From assembly GCA_003508835.1 (NCBI GenBank), contig PUFA01000116.1, positions 2,666,001-2,730,000 on the forward strand: DNA of 64,000 nucleotides. Direction: 5' to 3'. Positions within the stretch are counted from its first letter, which is position 1, and each line of letters starts with the position of its first letter. Below the pieces are notes generated by a model, which saw only the letters and a program-made list of their open reading frames with translations, had not been told where the DNA came from and made no database searches. This document shows positions 46,916 through 59,325 of this stretch, one piece after another. The stretch is from Eonycteris spelaea. Its lineage: Eukaryota; Chordata; Mammalia; Chiroptera; Pteropodidae. Both the position numbers and the translations under genes were made by a program.

Positions 46916-47780
46916 ACGCACACCTGTGGTAATGCTGATGCCATGTAAGCCTAGCCCATCTTCCTGCCTTAACTCCAGGCTTGTATTTTTAAAAACTTCA
47001 CAGATTTCTGCATTTGGTTCTTAGTCTGTCTCCTCAAGCTGAACTCACCTCTGCCTTTGCCAAACACATGCAACCACTGTGTTTGTGACCTGAGGAGCTT
47101 GGTGCTCCCTCTTCAACAACTGAACTCACCTTTATTTCATAGAGACATCGAAGACATCAGCGAGAACCCCCTCAGCTTTCTGCTACCAAACACAGTCCTA
47201 TCCACGTAGGTACCACCCTCCCCTGACCCCTTCTGTTAGGATTTCTCCTCCTACTTCTGGCATCTCTCTGGTCTCATCCGGGGTATCCCTTCCCCACCTT
47301 CTCAGGAGCTGGCTCTCTTGTTTACTCTTTCTACCTTGTGTAAAGCAAACCTCTGGGATTCTACCCACTGGCATTGAAACTTGATAATCCCGTCTATTTG
47401 GAAAAACAAACCAGAAACAAAACCGGACCCCTTCAACGCCTCGGCCTCCTACAGCCCTCATCTTATTCCTCCTCAAGGAGCAGAAATTCTGGAAAGAGGC
47501 ACGGTACTGGATGTTTTTATTCCTCACCTCCTGCCTCCTCCTTATCACTCCTATGTGGATTCCCCTCCGAGCATTCTATTAAAACGGCCACCGTAGGGCC
47601 ACCGCGAACTCCATCTCATCAGATAAAATGGATACTCGTCGTTCCTCATTTCACCAGCTCCCTCAGCAGCATTTTGTGCTCAACGGTGTCCGCCCTCTGT
47701 TGTGAAACAGTCTTAACTCACGTCACAAGAACTGGTGCAGATCTCTCCCTCCACGCCGGTTGCTGCTTCTGACTCCAGGC
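46916..47780 (+). repeat. Possible L2 ORF2 remnant
   Basis: The stretch ccagctccctcagcagcatt followed by ttgtgctcaacggtgtccgc (about 47655-47695) matches the L2 ORF2 'acctctcagcagcatttgac' region. Pyrimidine-rich flanks fit L2. The remainder is too decayed to align by eye, and it would be a separate insertion from the adjacent L2 end. Confidence 0.4.
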
Positions 47781-49914
47781 AGTCTTGACAGCTTTCACGC
47801 CAGCATGAGATGCTGGTTGTCTCCAAGCCTCTCTCTCCTCATGCTCTCTGTGCAACTTCAGTCATACTCAGGCCTTCACAGGCTCACGGCTCACTCGTGT
47901 TGACAAGGAAACCAGCTCTCACCTCTGAGATGCTGTGGAGGGTGATCATGCACAAAACCTGCCTATCATTTCCTTTGCCCATCATCAACCACATTCTGCA
48001 CACTGGGCTTGGGAGGGACGATGTGCCTATGCAGTGACAAATGGAGCCCAAGAGAAGAGAGGAGGTCCAGCCCCTGCACCAAGAAAACGCAGACCCCTTC
48101 CCAAAGTACTCCCTCTTTTGTGGAGCTGAGAGGCCAGAGCAAGCACTAAAGTTGTGGGAGAGGAAGGTTTTTACTCCATCTGTGGGAGGAAGCTGGAGAA
48201 CTGGATCTTATCACCACTGTTCTATAAACTTTCAGACTTCAGTTTTCATGCTGTGTTTGAACAGCAGGCATTGACTTTTCCTCTGACTGTCATTACCCAC
48301 CTAAGGAAATACACAGTTAAGGAAAGAAGCAAGTGTCTGTGTCGTAATGGGGAAAACTATCCCTCCAAACCCCTACACGTCTCTGGTGCTTGGCACATCC
48401 TATTGGATGGACCACTATGAGGCTGTAAAAGTGGGCAAAGCATTCTATTCCATGGCTATATTTTTCTGTTTATTTCAGAGCATGTGTTTCTCCCAGGTAT
48501 CACTCATCTCAGTAATACATGGTTTCAAAGACACAATTTCATGCAGATACAAGAGGAACAGAATAAATTCAAAGCTCGTCTTGCCATCAGTCTTTTGATT
48601 AAAGTGCCCTTTCCAGAGAGGTAAACATTACACTTCTCTCAGCCCCTACACGACTTACTGCACAGCTAAATTGCTGCATTTTTATTGCAGAATCATGCCT
48701 GGCCTTGCTCAAAATTGTTTTGACCTTTGGATGAGCAGATATTAAAAAAAAAAAAAAGTTCTATCTTTCTCCAGAATTAGTAAGCCATAATAAAAACTGG
48801 AAGTCGAGTTTGTCATATCTGAATGGCGCCTGTCAGAGTCACAGCAAATATTCTCTTGACAACTTCATTTTGCTCCTGGAGAGAGCTGCCTGGCGACCCT
48901 GAGTCTGGGCCAGCCCAGTGCAGATGACACCGTCCTCATCAGGACGTGACGTCCGGCTGGCAGCTCCCAGCCAGTGTTGGAGGCCTTGTTTTCTCACACG
49001 GAACCACGGTCCCAGGAGGGTCATTCACTCTGGGAAAGTTGTCAGAAATCTCCATGTATATCAATTTGCTACTTTGCAAGGAAAAAGCACCTAAAAATTA
49101 CCATGTTCAGAAATGTACCAGACATTGCATTAGGGTGAACTTCTAAGGATTGTGAAATTACTGCTTACTAGATTACTGAGGACAAAAGGGAAGGTCTCTT
49201 CGAAAACAACTAAGGTCAGTAATAAACCATCACAAGTGTGTGCTACTGTGAGCGGCTTAAGAGAGTAAATGCCAAGGACAGTGAACCCATCCAGAATGCA
49301 ATCTGCAAGGATAACTAACATCTTGACTGAGCCCTGTTAGAAGAAAGTTAGAGCAAATAATACTAAACGGAACACTGAAACTGAGCCAGAAGCTTCAGTT
49401 CGGTAAGAAATTATTCAGTAATATTATGGCCTGTCACCAACAAACTTAAAACTATCTAATGTGTATGTTCTCAAAATGATCTGACATATGTTGCTTTATT
49501 CTTTCCAGGATGAAATCAGAGTGATTTAAAAAGGTTCTAAAATAATCTTTTCTGCCCATAAAAAACAAAGAAATATTTGAGAGTGACAATAATGGGCTGA
49601 GTTTAATTCATTAAACTTGAATGAATTACTCTCTAAATCTGCATAAGTATTTGTGAAAAAGACAAAAAACAGTTTTGTATATGTATAGCAGTAAAGACTG
49701 CTATAAATTTGGACAAATAATGAACAGTGACTTCCTTTCAAGCACTACAAAGACACTTAAAAAATCAAATTACTACTAAACGATTAAAACATAAATGATT
49801 AGCAAGGGCAACAGGCTTATGGGAAGACTGAGTCAAATACCTACTGTGTTAGGTACTAGAGGACAAGAATTAACTTGATATTGTCCTTGATTTGAAGATA
49901 AAATCATTGTTGTC
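47781..49914. other. Intronic sequence, no feature recognised
   Basis: No confident repeat or exon. A 13-A run lies near 48745-48758. Open frames at 47810-48598 have no recognisable motif and overlap each other in several frames. Confidence 0.45.
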
Positions 49915-50135
49915 ATTATCATCATCATCGTCGATATTTACTGACCCATTACTATGTACCCAGCTCTGATATAAAAAACCTTATGTCTTTAAGAAATAGC
50001 CTGGGAGATATATATTAGCATCTTTGTGTTACAGATGAGGGCATTGAGGCCCAGACAGGCTCAGTAAATGGCAGAGCTGGGATTTAACTGATTCCTAAAT
50101 TTAGGCTCTTAAACTCCATATAAGAATGTTTCACA
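49915..50135 (-). repeat. MIR SINE, near full length
   Basis: Starts in an (ATC)n patch, then tttactgacccattactatg, then gtgttacagatgagggcatt, then aatggcagagctgggattta with actgattcctaaatttaggc. This is the reverse complement of MIR from 3' end to head. Confidence 0.8.
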
Positions 50136-50455
50136 GCTAGCGGAGCAGTCAGATAAGCAAAAGATTATTATGGAGAGTGATATGTGCTACAAAAGAGGGA
50201 TGCATAACATTTATGCTGGGGAGACGCAGTAGCTTTTATTATGTCAAGGAGCAGCACTGGAAATGATAATTTTCTAATGAGAATTTTTATTAAAATATTA
50301 TTTCATATAGACCCTGGGACAAACAAAGATTTTCTAAGTAGCATTAAGAAAACTGGATCGTAGTGATAGTTATGCAGCTCTATAAATATACTAATTGATA
50401 AATTTTCCTTTAAGAATAAAAAATAGACAAATTTCCTCAAAATTAAGAACTTCTG
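50136..50455. other. AT-rich intronic sequence
   Basis: No feature is recognised. Confidence 0.45.
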
Positions 50456-51400
50456 TCCATAAAGAGTTACCTTCAAAAAAGTGAAAAATGCAAGTCACAG
50501 ACCTAAGAGATATATTTGCAATACATATATGTGGCAAAGGACTACAACCCAGAATATATTAAAAGCTCCCATAAGAGAAAGATAAACATTCCAATCGAAA
50601 ATCAGGCAAAATGCTTACATAGGCACCTCACTAGGGATAATATCCAAATGGCCAATAAACACATTAAAAGGTACTCAACTTCAATACTTATTAGGAAAAT
50701 GCAAATTATAAGCATAGGTAGATACCATTATACTTCCACTAGAATAGGTAACATTAAAAATATTAACAATCCTGAGTGGTGGTGAGAATGCGGAGGAACT
50801 GAAATTCTCATCCATTGTCGACAAGACTGTAAATTGATCAACACTCTGAAAAACTGTTGGCAGTATCTACCAAAAGTAAACACATGTCTGCTCTGTAACC
50901 CCAATGTTCCACGCTTGGGTATATACACACAAGAAATGAATGTCTAGGTCCACAAAAATCTGTACAAAATTTTTCACAGTAGCTTTACTCATAACAGCTC
51001 TAAACTAGAAACAATTTTAATGTTCATCAATAATAAAGTGAGGCCCATTAATAAAGTGGAATTTTACAAATCAATAAAGAAGAACACTTCACACATGAAT
51101 GGACTGCACAGGCAGAATGCTGAGTGAAAAAGGACAGACACAAAAAGGGAAGAAGCTGAACACTTCAATTTTTGTGCATTTCAAGAACAGGCAAAACTAA
51201 TTCATGGTGCTAGAGGTCAGAATAGTGCTCCCCTCTGGGGGTCCTGCCTGGGAAGGGGCCTGAGGGGACCCATGGCATGCTGGAAGTATGTCGTAGCTGG
51301 TCTGAATGGTTGGCGCATATGTATGTAAGCAAGTTATTAGGCTCTACTCTTAGGATTAATACACTTTATGCAGCACATAGTATTATGTACATACAAAATA
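50456..51400 (+). mobile_element. L1M fragment: ORF2 end plus 3' UTR
   Basis: ORF2 C-terminal remnants are readable, for example the NHIKRYSTSILIRKMQI-like segment at 50646-50704 and the CWWECKL-like position near 50780, with stops. The 3' UTR follows (catggtgctagaggtcagaa, then tagtgctcccctctggggg and tgggaaggggcctgagggg). It is older than the 20-kb and 56-kb L1 copies, judging by decay. Confidence 0.8.
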
Positions 51401-51499
51401 TATGTATATGAATACATATTTTTATAAAAGTAAAAATGAAATATAAAAAAGAAAACTGAGCCACAAAAGTATGTTCTGTATATACTCAAACATCATGAC

Positions 51500-51965
51500 T
51501 TTTCAAAAATTCAGTTACAATTTATTGAAATATAATTTGCAGATCATATAATTAACTCATTTTAAGTACACAACTCAGTGATTGATAGTAGATTTATAGA
51601 GCTATGTAGCCACCACGATCCAGTTTTGAACATCCGTCATCTGCTGAACCCCTTTGGGTTCGTTTGTAGTCAATTCCTGCTCCTGCGCCCCTAGACCCAG
51701 GCAACCACTGACCTGATTTTCATCTCTGCAGAATGGCTTTTTTTTTGGACATTTCAGGTAAATGAAATTATATATGTAAACTTTTGAGTTTGACTTCTTT
51801 CACTTGGCATAATGTTTTTGAGGTTTATCCACTGTGGCATATATCCATAGTTAATTCCCTCATATTATTAATATTTCATTATATGGATATATCATTGTTT
51901 GTTTACTTATTTACCTATTGGTGGACATTTGAATTATTTTTATACTATAATTTTTAAACCTAAAG
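51500..51965 (-). mobile_element. L1 3' UTR/ORF2-end fragment, antisense
   Basis: ttattgaaatataatttgca, then ggcaaccactgacctgattt, then ggcataatgtttttgaggtt with tatccactgtggcatatatc, then atggatatatcattgtttgt is the antisense L1ME/MC pattern. It adjoins the sense L1 fragment before it, tail to tail. Confidence 0.8.
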
Positions 51966-53880
51966 GTGATTCATTTTTTCGCAAAAACAAAACAAAACAA
52001 AAAACAACCCTATAATTCTTAAGAGATTCTACTCTTTAAAAGAAAAAGAGACCATCCCTACATGTCACTCTACTAAAACAGAAAAAGAAAAATCCTAAAC
52101 TTTCCATTGAAAATACAACGAAATGATGGCTAGAAAATCTTACTACTACAGCTGCAAGTAGCATTGACATACTCAGTTCAGCCCTACTGAACTGAGTGAT
52201 GAGAAAGCTAGTGCTGAAAATAATGCAGGTGAAAGACAAGACTCCCTCTAAACTTTGCTTTAAAGATTTACTATCTTTAAAGAGGAAATGTACTAACACA
52301 CAGAATCAGAGGCCATACATTTCTGAGCTGCTACATGAGGAAAAAGAAACAGCTAACGTCTCTAATTTGTAATTACGAAAAAAAAGCCCTTGTCAACTGT
52401 TCAAATAACAAAATGTCTTGAGTATAGCTAGGAGGAGGAACAACTCAATGAATTATTTATAAAAATTAATTTTCGAACTGTAACATTTCTTATAGCTATA
52501 AAATAAATGAATAGCTTTACCAAAACTTTTTATTTATAACTTCCTATGGAATAAGATCGATGTGTGATAAAATATTAATTTCAGTTTCAAATCCTAGTTA
52601 AATAGTCTCCAGTTCTTTTATGTCCTTTTACATTACTTTCTACTCTTGGCGCTTTATTAATGAGCATTTCTCCATATGGTGTGCCTACCATTTAGCTCAC
52701 AACTGGACATTGTGGCCATTTACAAGAATTGACTGATTGATTACTTCTCATTAATTGTGGGACCTGAGAAAGAAAGAAAAATAAAAAGACAGCTTGCAGC
52801 GTATAAGTTACAGCTAGTCTTCACAGAATGTCAGGAATAATCAAAAAAGGGTCATTCCATGACCTTGGTGAAACAAGACGAAAAAAAGTCAATCTCACTA
52901 TGTCTAAATAAAAAGAACCTTGTGTGACCACAAAAATAACCAACAGTTCCCTTCTGGCTAACAGGAGTGCCCGTTGCTTCTTCCACTTGGCATAATGTTT
53001 TTGAGGTGACAAACAGCCCCGTGTGCATGTTCCTCCTGCTTCATAGGAACAAGTATTAAGTGGCTTAGCCATCACATTGCATCCACTTACCACCCAAATC
53101 CTGTACTGTCCCCCTCCTAGCCGGCTCTTACCAGGGGCCCCCTGGGTCATCATGGTGCCTGCTCTTCCTCGCTGCAGCAATCTCAGGAACCCACCTTCCT
53201 TTGGTGTCCTCCTGGAGATCTTCAGCTGGTGGGCATCACCCAACCAAACACTATATGAGTAATAAGTACCTAAATTCAGTTTTTAGACGGTATTGTTTTG
53301 ATCTCATGACTTAATAGAGCAAAGCAGGAGAATATCAGCAGTCACAGCTGCTATTAAAAAAAAAAACAACTATGACTGAGGTGGCAAAGGAATGCCAATA
53401 ACATTTATTTTACAGTTTGATTCTAAAGTTTGGTTCAGCAGGTAATAACTAAGTTTAGCCACTTTACATTATCTTGTGTTATTGAAGTAAGAGTGATTAA
53501 TCCCTTTCTTGTTCTATAATGGGGAAAATGGCTTTTGCCCCCTCTCTGGTGGGACACACGCAACACGCATACACACATAAATTGAAGTTTTCTTACAAAT
53601 AAAAATGATTTTGACTTTGTAATCTTCTTTTCAAATTAAGGAAAAGAAACATAAAGCTTTGTACAACAGCATTGACAACGATAAGAAATAAGAGGAGAAA
53701 GATAATATAAAAAAAGAAAACCCAATAAACTTCAGTATTAAATTAGACACCAAAGGAGAGTGAAAGAAAACATAGAGACAAGAAAGTTGGAGAAAAAATG
53801 ACATGAAAGAGACAAGGAAGTCTACAAAAGAGAATGGATAACACAGGGCAGAGTGATCTCTTCCACTAGGTTGCTGGGAT
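51966..53880. other. Intronic sequence with a hairpin and a duplicated 31-bp patch
   Basis: Contains the hairpin at 52171-52197 and a copy of L1 text at 52977-53007, both described under findings. The stretch 53020-53260 is GC-richer with a 140-codon minus-strand open frame that lacks recognisable motifs. Confidence 0.45.
52171..52197. other. Perfect 11-bp inverted repeat, 5-base loop
   Basis: actcagttcag (52171-52181) pairs exactly with ctgaactgagt (52187-52197) around the loop cccta. Confidence 0.9.
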
Positions 53881-53911
53881 TGTGTGTGTGTGTGCGTGTG
53901 TGTGTGTGTGT
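53881..53911. repeat. (TG)n microsatellite
   Basis: Fifteen TG/CG units with one C interruption. Confidence 0.95.
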
Positions 53912-56164
53912 AGAAGGTGGAATCTGGTTGGGTCTAAGTATGGATAGAATGAGTGAAATTATGCTCTGTTCTGTGGTCACGTGACCAAGTGATATACTAT
54001 GGTTTTTATTGTGCTGAAATTTAGCCCTAGATGGACCCTGGAGCTTTCTTCTTAACCTCTATACTCTACTCTCACATATTTTTTCTACTAGCAAATCCAT
54101 TTTAATTGTGTTGCTGACACTTCTGTCTGCTTCTAAAGGTAAAGTCATCTAGAGGAGTCTGAAGCCACAAACACCCTTATATGTACATCTGTTCCTGCTG
54201 CTGAAACTACTGTATGCATTTATTTGTTTACTCACTTTGTTTGTTCTTTCTTTGACTCTGTTAACCTGAAATATCCAGAGACAGGATTTTGAAACAAAGG
54301 TAATTTTATGTTTTACATTTTTCTTAGCTAATGTCTAAGGCATGCTGAGAATATTCCCTGACTCTTATATTAACAAAGGTTGTGCTTAGGGTCCTTTGGT
54401 TGTAAGAAGGCCAATAAGTGTCTCTAATTTATATCATTTAGACCTCACTTTGTAACAGGAATTCTGTCTATCCAGATAGACTTAGAATGTTCTCTTTTAT
54501 TACGCATGCCAATAAGTATCAATTATTAGCATAATTAATAATCTAATGCAAAATTTGAATTTTTGTTAGTTAGTTGTATTAATGTTCATATATTTAGGCT
54601 TTGATCAACACATATCTTGGGTATCATCTCTTCTTCTGTGTATAAACCTAAAGAGATATGAAATATGTTTTTCATGCAGATAATACCTGCTAACATATAT
54701 TACATATTTGTATTATTTCTTTCACTTTTTCTTCTTTGTTTGATATTCACAGCATGGATTTCAAATGAGAAGAAAACCTAATGAACATATTTAGGAGACA
54801 GAAAATCATCCTCAAATCTGATTCTGTAATGAGATGGAACTGAAAAAGGGATCTATGTTAAAAAGTGTTTATTGGATAAATTTATTTATTTTTACTAATT
54901 TATAAATAATAACCTTCATAGTATAAACAATAAATTGAATCAAGATTTACTTTTTTCTTCTTTGTACATAATTTTGTGAAAATGAATGCATGAGCATTTG
55001 AACTAGACATATCAGCCAAAATACCAAAATTCTTCCCCAAAACCTATTATGACATTTATTTACTAAGCTTATTGTGAAACCTGCCCTCTACCTTCAGAAG
55101 CTAGATTAGTGAATCTTTAGATCTCTAGATAAATGTAAATGTGTTTCACAGTTTAAAAAAGAATAAAAACATCAAATCATAAGCATTAATCAAATAATAT
55201 TTACTTTCATTCATTTCTGTAGTTTCCTAATTAATAATAAATGATGTAAGACTCACATTTTCCTTGCAGTTGGTGTTTGTGGGCCTCAAAGATGTAATCG
55301 GTTGCTAAGAGTAAGAATTACAAAATTGTGTCTGATACGTGACTACCTGAAAGAGTCCAAATACTCTGTGTTAAGATAGAGAGCCTCAGAAACACAGAGG
55401 TCTGAAAGAGTCAAAGTAATGCCTCACATAATAGTTCAATAAATTAGGACACACAGAGTGGGATGATTTCTCCATTTTCTTTTGTGATTGTAAAGCGCGT
55501 AGGGTGGGCAAGGCAGGAATGGGTTCTCTTCCTGGCTCTGCCACTCGCTTTTTCCCCTAGGACTTGTGGTGATTTTAAAAGTCAGTTTCACTTTTTGTGA
55601 GTAAAAGAATTTAAAAATGTAGAAAAAATTCACAGGGACATGTCAAGATAGTTGATCCAGAAATCCACAGCTGAAGGAGAGACACCAGAACTTGGAGGAT
55701 AAAGGCAAAGACTGCAGAAGCAGGTGTGACAAGAAACGGTCTGTGGAGTTTGGGCTGAATAAATCTCTAAAATACTCTACTCCCTCAGGGTTAAGGCAAA
55801 GGAATGCTGCAAGGGACACATGTGAGCTTTGGAGGAGTAATATGACAGGAATGAACTCAAGAATGGAGACAAGGTGATGGAAGAGACAAAACGAGAATGG
55901 AGGAGAACGACTGAAGAAGGGACAGCCTGCATACTGCGGTGGCAGGTGACAACCTGCTGCAGTAACCTCGGCTGGGAAGCCGAAGAAGGGGGTGGAGAGT
56001 GTGAGATGGGGCGGGGAGGAAAGAACCAACAGGCCTCCCGTCAACTCAACTTCTTTAAGTCCCAGAGTGTTCTACTGTAAAGTGAGAGTTAATATTATGG
56101 TTCAAATGCAATTTTACATGAAAAAGCTCCTTGGGAAGCACAATAAATACCTGGTGTGAGGGAC
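53912..56164. other. AT-rich intronic sequence
   Basis: No repeat family is recognised in 2.2 kb. 54480-55260 is strongly AT-rich. The 133-codon minus-strand frame at 55643-56044 carries no motif; its translation is Ser/Phe/Leu-rich because the plus strand is purine-rich. Confidence 0.45.
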
Positions 56165-56288
56165 TATGTAGGAGAAAGAACATGACCTTCAGGTCAGACC
56201 GACTTCATTCAAGTCCTGCCCCAACTTGCAGGACTTTAGGTTAAGTCACTTAATCTCACTGACAGTCTTCCTCTGATGCAAATGACAA
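56165..56288 (+). repeat. MIR SINE fragment
   Basis: gtaggagaaagaacatgacc, ttcaggtcagaccgacttca and ttcaagtcctgccccaactt, then ggttaagtcacttaatctca, is the MIR head and core in sense. Confidence 0.72.
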
Positions 56289-56298
56289 AAACAAAAAA

Positions 56299-56301
<3 letters not shown>

Positions 56302-56332
<31 letters not shown>
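56302..56332. repeat. (TG)n microsatellite
   Basis: About 15 uninterrupted TG units, immediately 5' of the truncated L1. Confidence 0.96.
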
Positions 56333-56335
<3 letters not shown>

Positions 56336-56344
56336 AATATATAA

Positions 56345-58450
56345 TTATATACAGAAAGCATAAGACCAACAAAAATTGATAGAATAAATGAATTCAGTGA
56401 AATTGCAGGATACAAAATCAATATACAAAAATTTGCTGTATTTCTATATGCTAATAATGAATTATCAGAAAGAAAAATTAAGAAAACAATACCATTACAA
56501 TTCCTCAAAAAGAATAAAATATCTAGGAATAAATTTAACCAAGGAGGCAAAAGACCTGTACACCAAAAACTATAAGATATTGATGAAAGAAACTGAAGAA
56601 GACACAAATAAATGGAAAAATAGTTCATGCTCATGAATTAGAAGAATTAACATTGTTAAAATGTTCGCACTACTCCAAAAACAATCTATAGATTCAATGT
56701 AATCTCTATCGAAAGTCCAATGCATTTTTTACAGAAATGGAACGCACAATCCTAAATTTTGTAAGTAACCACAAAAGACCCCAAATAGCCAAAGAAATCT
56801 TGAGAAAGAAGAACAAACCTGGAGGAATCATGCTCCCTGATTTCAAACTATGTTACAAAGTTGCAATAATCTAAACATCATGGTATTGGCATAAAAAAAA
56901 GACACACAGATCAACAGAACAAAATAAAGAGCCCAGAAATGAACACATGCATATATGGTCAATTAATTTACAACAAAGGAACCAAAAATATTCAATGGAA
57001 AAAGGACAGTCTCTTCAATAAACAGTATTGGGAAAACTGGACAATCACATGTGAAAGAATAAAACTGGACCACTATCCTACATCTTACACAAAACTTAAG
57101 TCAAAATGGATTAAAGATTTGAACATAAGACCTGAAACCATAAAACCACTAAAAGAAAACATAGGCAGTAAGCTTCTTGCCATTGGTCTTGGTGATGATT
57201 TATTTTTGGGTTTGATACAAAAGCAAAGTCAACAAAAGAATAAATAAAAAAGTGAGACTATACCAAACTAAAAAGCTTCTGCAAAGCCATGGAAACCAAT
57301 CAACAAAATGAAAAGTCAACCTACTAAATATGGAGTTAATGTCCAAAATACATAAAGAACTCACATAACTCAATAGCAAAAACAAAACAAAAGAAAAACC
57401 GGCATTCTGATTAAAAAAAAGGGGGCAGAAGATCTGAACAGACATTTTTCTAAAGAAGACATAAGGTTGGCTAACAGGTACATGAAAACATGCTCCACAT
57501 CACTAATCATCAGAGAAATGCAAATCAAAACCACAATGAGATATCACCGCACACCTGTTGTTAGGATGTGTTATCAAAAAAAAAGGTAAGTGTTAGTGAG
57601 GATGTGGAGGAAAGGGAACCCTTATGCGCTATTGGCGGAAATGTAGATTGGAGCAGCCACTATAGAAAACAGTATGGAGGTTCCTCAAAAGATTAAAAAC
57701 AGAGCTACCATACAATCTAGGGATTCCATTTCTTGGTATTTGTACTAAGAAAACAAAAACACTAACTTGAAAAGGTATATGTATCCCTATGTTTATTAGA
57801 ACATTATTTACAATAGCCAAGATAAAGAAACACCCTATGCGTACATCAGTGGATGAATGGATAAAAAATGTGGTATGAATATGTGCATACATATACACAT
57901 GCAATGGGATATTACTCAGCCATAAAAAGAATGAAACCTTACTATTTGTGACAACATGGATGGACCTTGAGGGCATTATGCTAGTAAAGTAAGTTAAACT
58001 GAGAAAGACAGATATCATATGATCTCACTTATATGTGGAATCAAACAAACAAATAAACAAATACCCCAACTCCCAAGCTATAGATACAGAGAAGAGATTG
58101 CTGGTTGCCAGAGGTGGGGTTGCCAGAAGTTGTCACGTGGTGATCAAAATGGGTGAAGAGGGTCAAAAGGCACAAACTTCCCATTGTAAAATAAATAAGT
58201 CCTGTGGGAGTCATGTGTAGCATGGACCTAGAGTGGATAATACTGTGTTGTATATTTGAAAGTTGCTATGAGAGTAAACCTTAAAAGTTCTCATCATGAG
58301 AAAAAAAATTTGAAACTATATGCCAAGTGATTGATGTTAACTAGACATTTTAGTGATTGCTTCATAATATGGCAAATATTGAATCATTACATTGTATACC
58401 TGAAACTAATATAATGTTATATGTCTATTATACCTCAACTAAAAAAAAAA
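56345..58450 (+). mobile_element. 5'-truncated L1 (2.1 kb)
   Basis: The element begins inside ORF2 after the catalytic region and ends with attgtatacctgaaactaat, ataatgttatatgtctatta, tacctcaact and an A10 tail (58441-58450). Its 3' UTR differs from that of the 20-kb copy, so the two are separate subfamilies. It lies opposite in strand to the host gene. Confidence 0.92.
56388..58030 (+). pseudogene. L1 ORF2 C-terminal half, broken
   Basis: Readable pieces in changing frames are [22 protein letters not shown] (56408 on), NKWKNSSCS at 56609-56636, and 56939-57247 with [20 protein letters not shown], then [20 protein letters not shown] and [20 protein letters not shown]. These belong to the thumb and C-terminal segments. 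The reverse transcriptase catalytic motif is absent because of the truncation. Confidence 0.88.
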
Positions 58451-58745
58451 CAATTAAAATGCGTAGGAAATTTTTCCTATAGATATTCAAAACATTTTTA
58501 CATTCTTTCCCCCTTACATGAGTGTAACTTACAAGAGATGATCACAACTGTTCACAAAGAGATCACGTGGTGGGAGGGCAGTGACCTTGATTGAGTTGAC
58601 GCAGGGCCCTGGGCCTACTTGAAACGTCCTCTTTGCTAAGCATGGCGAGGGGCAAGGCTCTGCTGGGGAGCCTCCTTTCTTTCTTGTGTGGATTCAGGTA
58701 ATAAGTTGGGGGAGAGGAGGGGATGTCAATTAGCTTTATGCAAAT
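58451..58745. other. Intronic sequence, no feature recognised
   Basis: No repeat or exon is seen. Confidence 0.45.
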
Positions 58746-58752
58746 GAAGATC

Positions 58753-58839
58753 TTTTTTTTTTTTTTTTTTAGGCGAGGCAACCCTTGGAACCCTGGGTTG
58801 ACCTCACAGACTGCAAGGACCTTGCTACCTTACAGTCCC

Positions 58840-58883
<44 letters not shown>

Positions 58884-58993
58884 TTATTTTACACCTACAG
58901 CACCTGGTTTTCTTAGGTCATCTCCCATCCAAGCACTAACCAGGCCTGACCCTGCTTAGCTTCCGAGATTAGACAGGATTGGGCTTGTGCAAG
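58753..58993 (-). mobile_element. 5S rRNA-derived SINE (megabat MEG-type)
   Basis: Read on the minus strand, the head (58993 to about 58891) is 5S rRNA from about nucleotide 21 to the 3' end. The Pol III A-box aagctaagcagggtc is exact, and the following ggcctggttagtgcttggat with gggag and the 3' terminus caggtgctgtagg are retained. The 5' ~20 nt of 5S rRNA are missing. An (AAT)n array (58841-58880), about 70 nt of non-5S body and an A18 tail (58753-58770) follow. Flanks gaagatct (58746) and gaagtct (58994) look like a decayed target duplication. A 5S pseudogene alone would not explain the body and tail, so a SINE is favoured. Such SINEs are known in fruit bats. Confidence 0.78.
58841..58880. 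repeat. (ATT)n microsatellite inside the 5S SINE
   Basis: Thirteen uninterrupted TTA/ATT units between the 5S head and the SINE body. Confidence 0.97.
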
Positions 58994-59000
58994 GAAGTCT

Positions 59001-59279
59001 TATGAAAGGGACCCCATCCTCAGACCAGGGTGGGTGAGACAGTATCCATCTCCTCCTACCCTCCATGGGTGAAGCCATGTGGGAATCCCATCCTCCTCAA
59101 TTCCATTTTCCAGTCTAGGTGATTTCTACCTATTATTGTGGAAGAGAAGCATCATGTTTGTCTTAGATGTTCTAGCTGCAATATAATAGAAGAATGGAAA
59201 GAATTAATGCGTAAGAATAGAGATTGCTATATGTTAAGATTTGCATTTTCTGATTGTACAGAGTACAAAGCTCACTGGG
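59001..59279. other. Intronic sequence, no feature recognised
   Basis: No repeat or exon is seen. Confidence 0.4.
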
Positions 59280-59325
59280 GCATAATGGTTGAGTATGTGC
59301 ACTCTGGCACAAGATTTTGGGGCTG
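59280..59325 (+). repeat. MIR SINE, 5' part (split)
   Basis: gcataatggttgagtatgtg followed by cactctggcacaaga matches the MIR head. The rest of the MIR resumes at 59700. Confidence 0.55.

Noticed and set aside
50516..50785. 89-codon plus-strand frame as a host gene
   Set aside because: It is the decayed C-terminus of L1 ORF2 and is continuous with an L1 3' UTR.
55643..56044. 133-codon minus-strand frame resembling a membrane protein
   Set aside because: The hydrophobic look follows from purine-rich plus-strand sequence. There is no start context or homology.
58891..58993. Functional 5S rRNA gene
   Set aside because: The first ~20 nucleotides are missing, the C-box region is mutated, and an (AAT)n, extra body and A tail follow. 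A SINE or pseudogene fits better.
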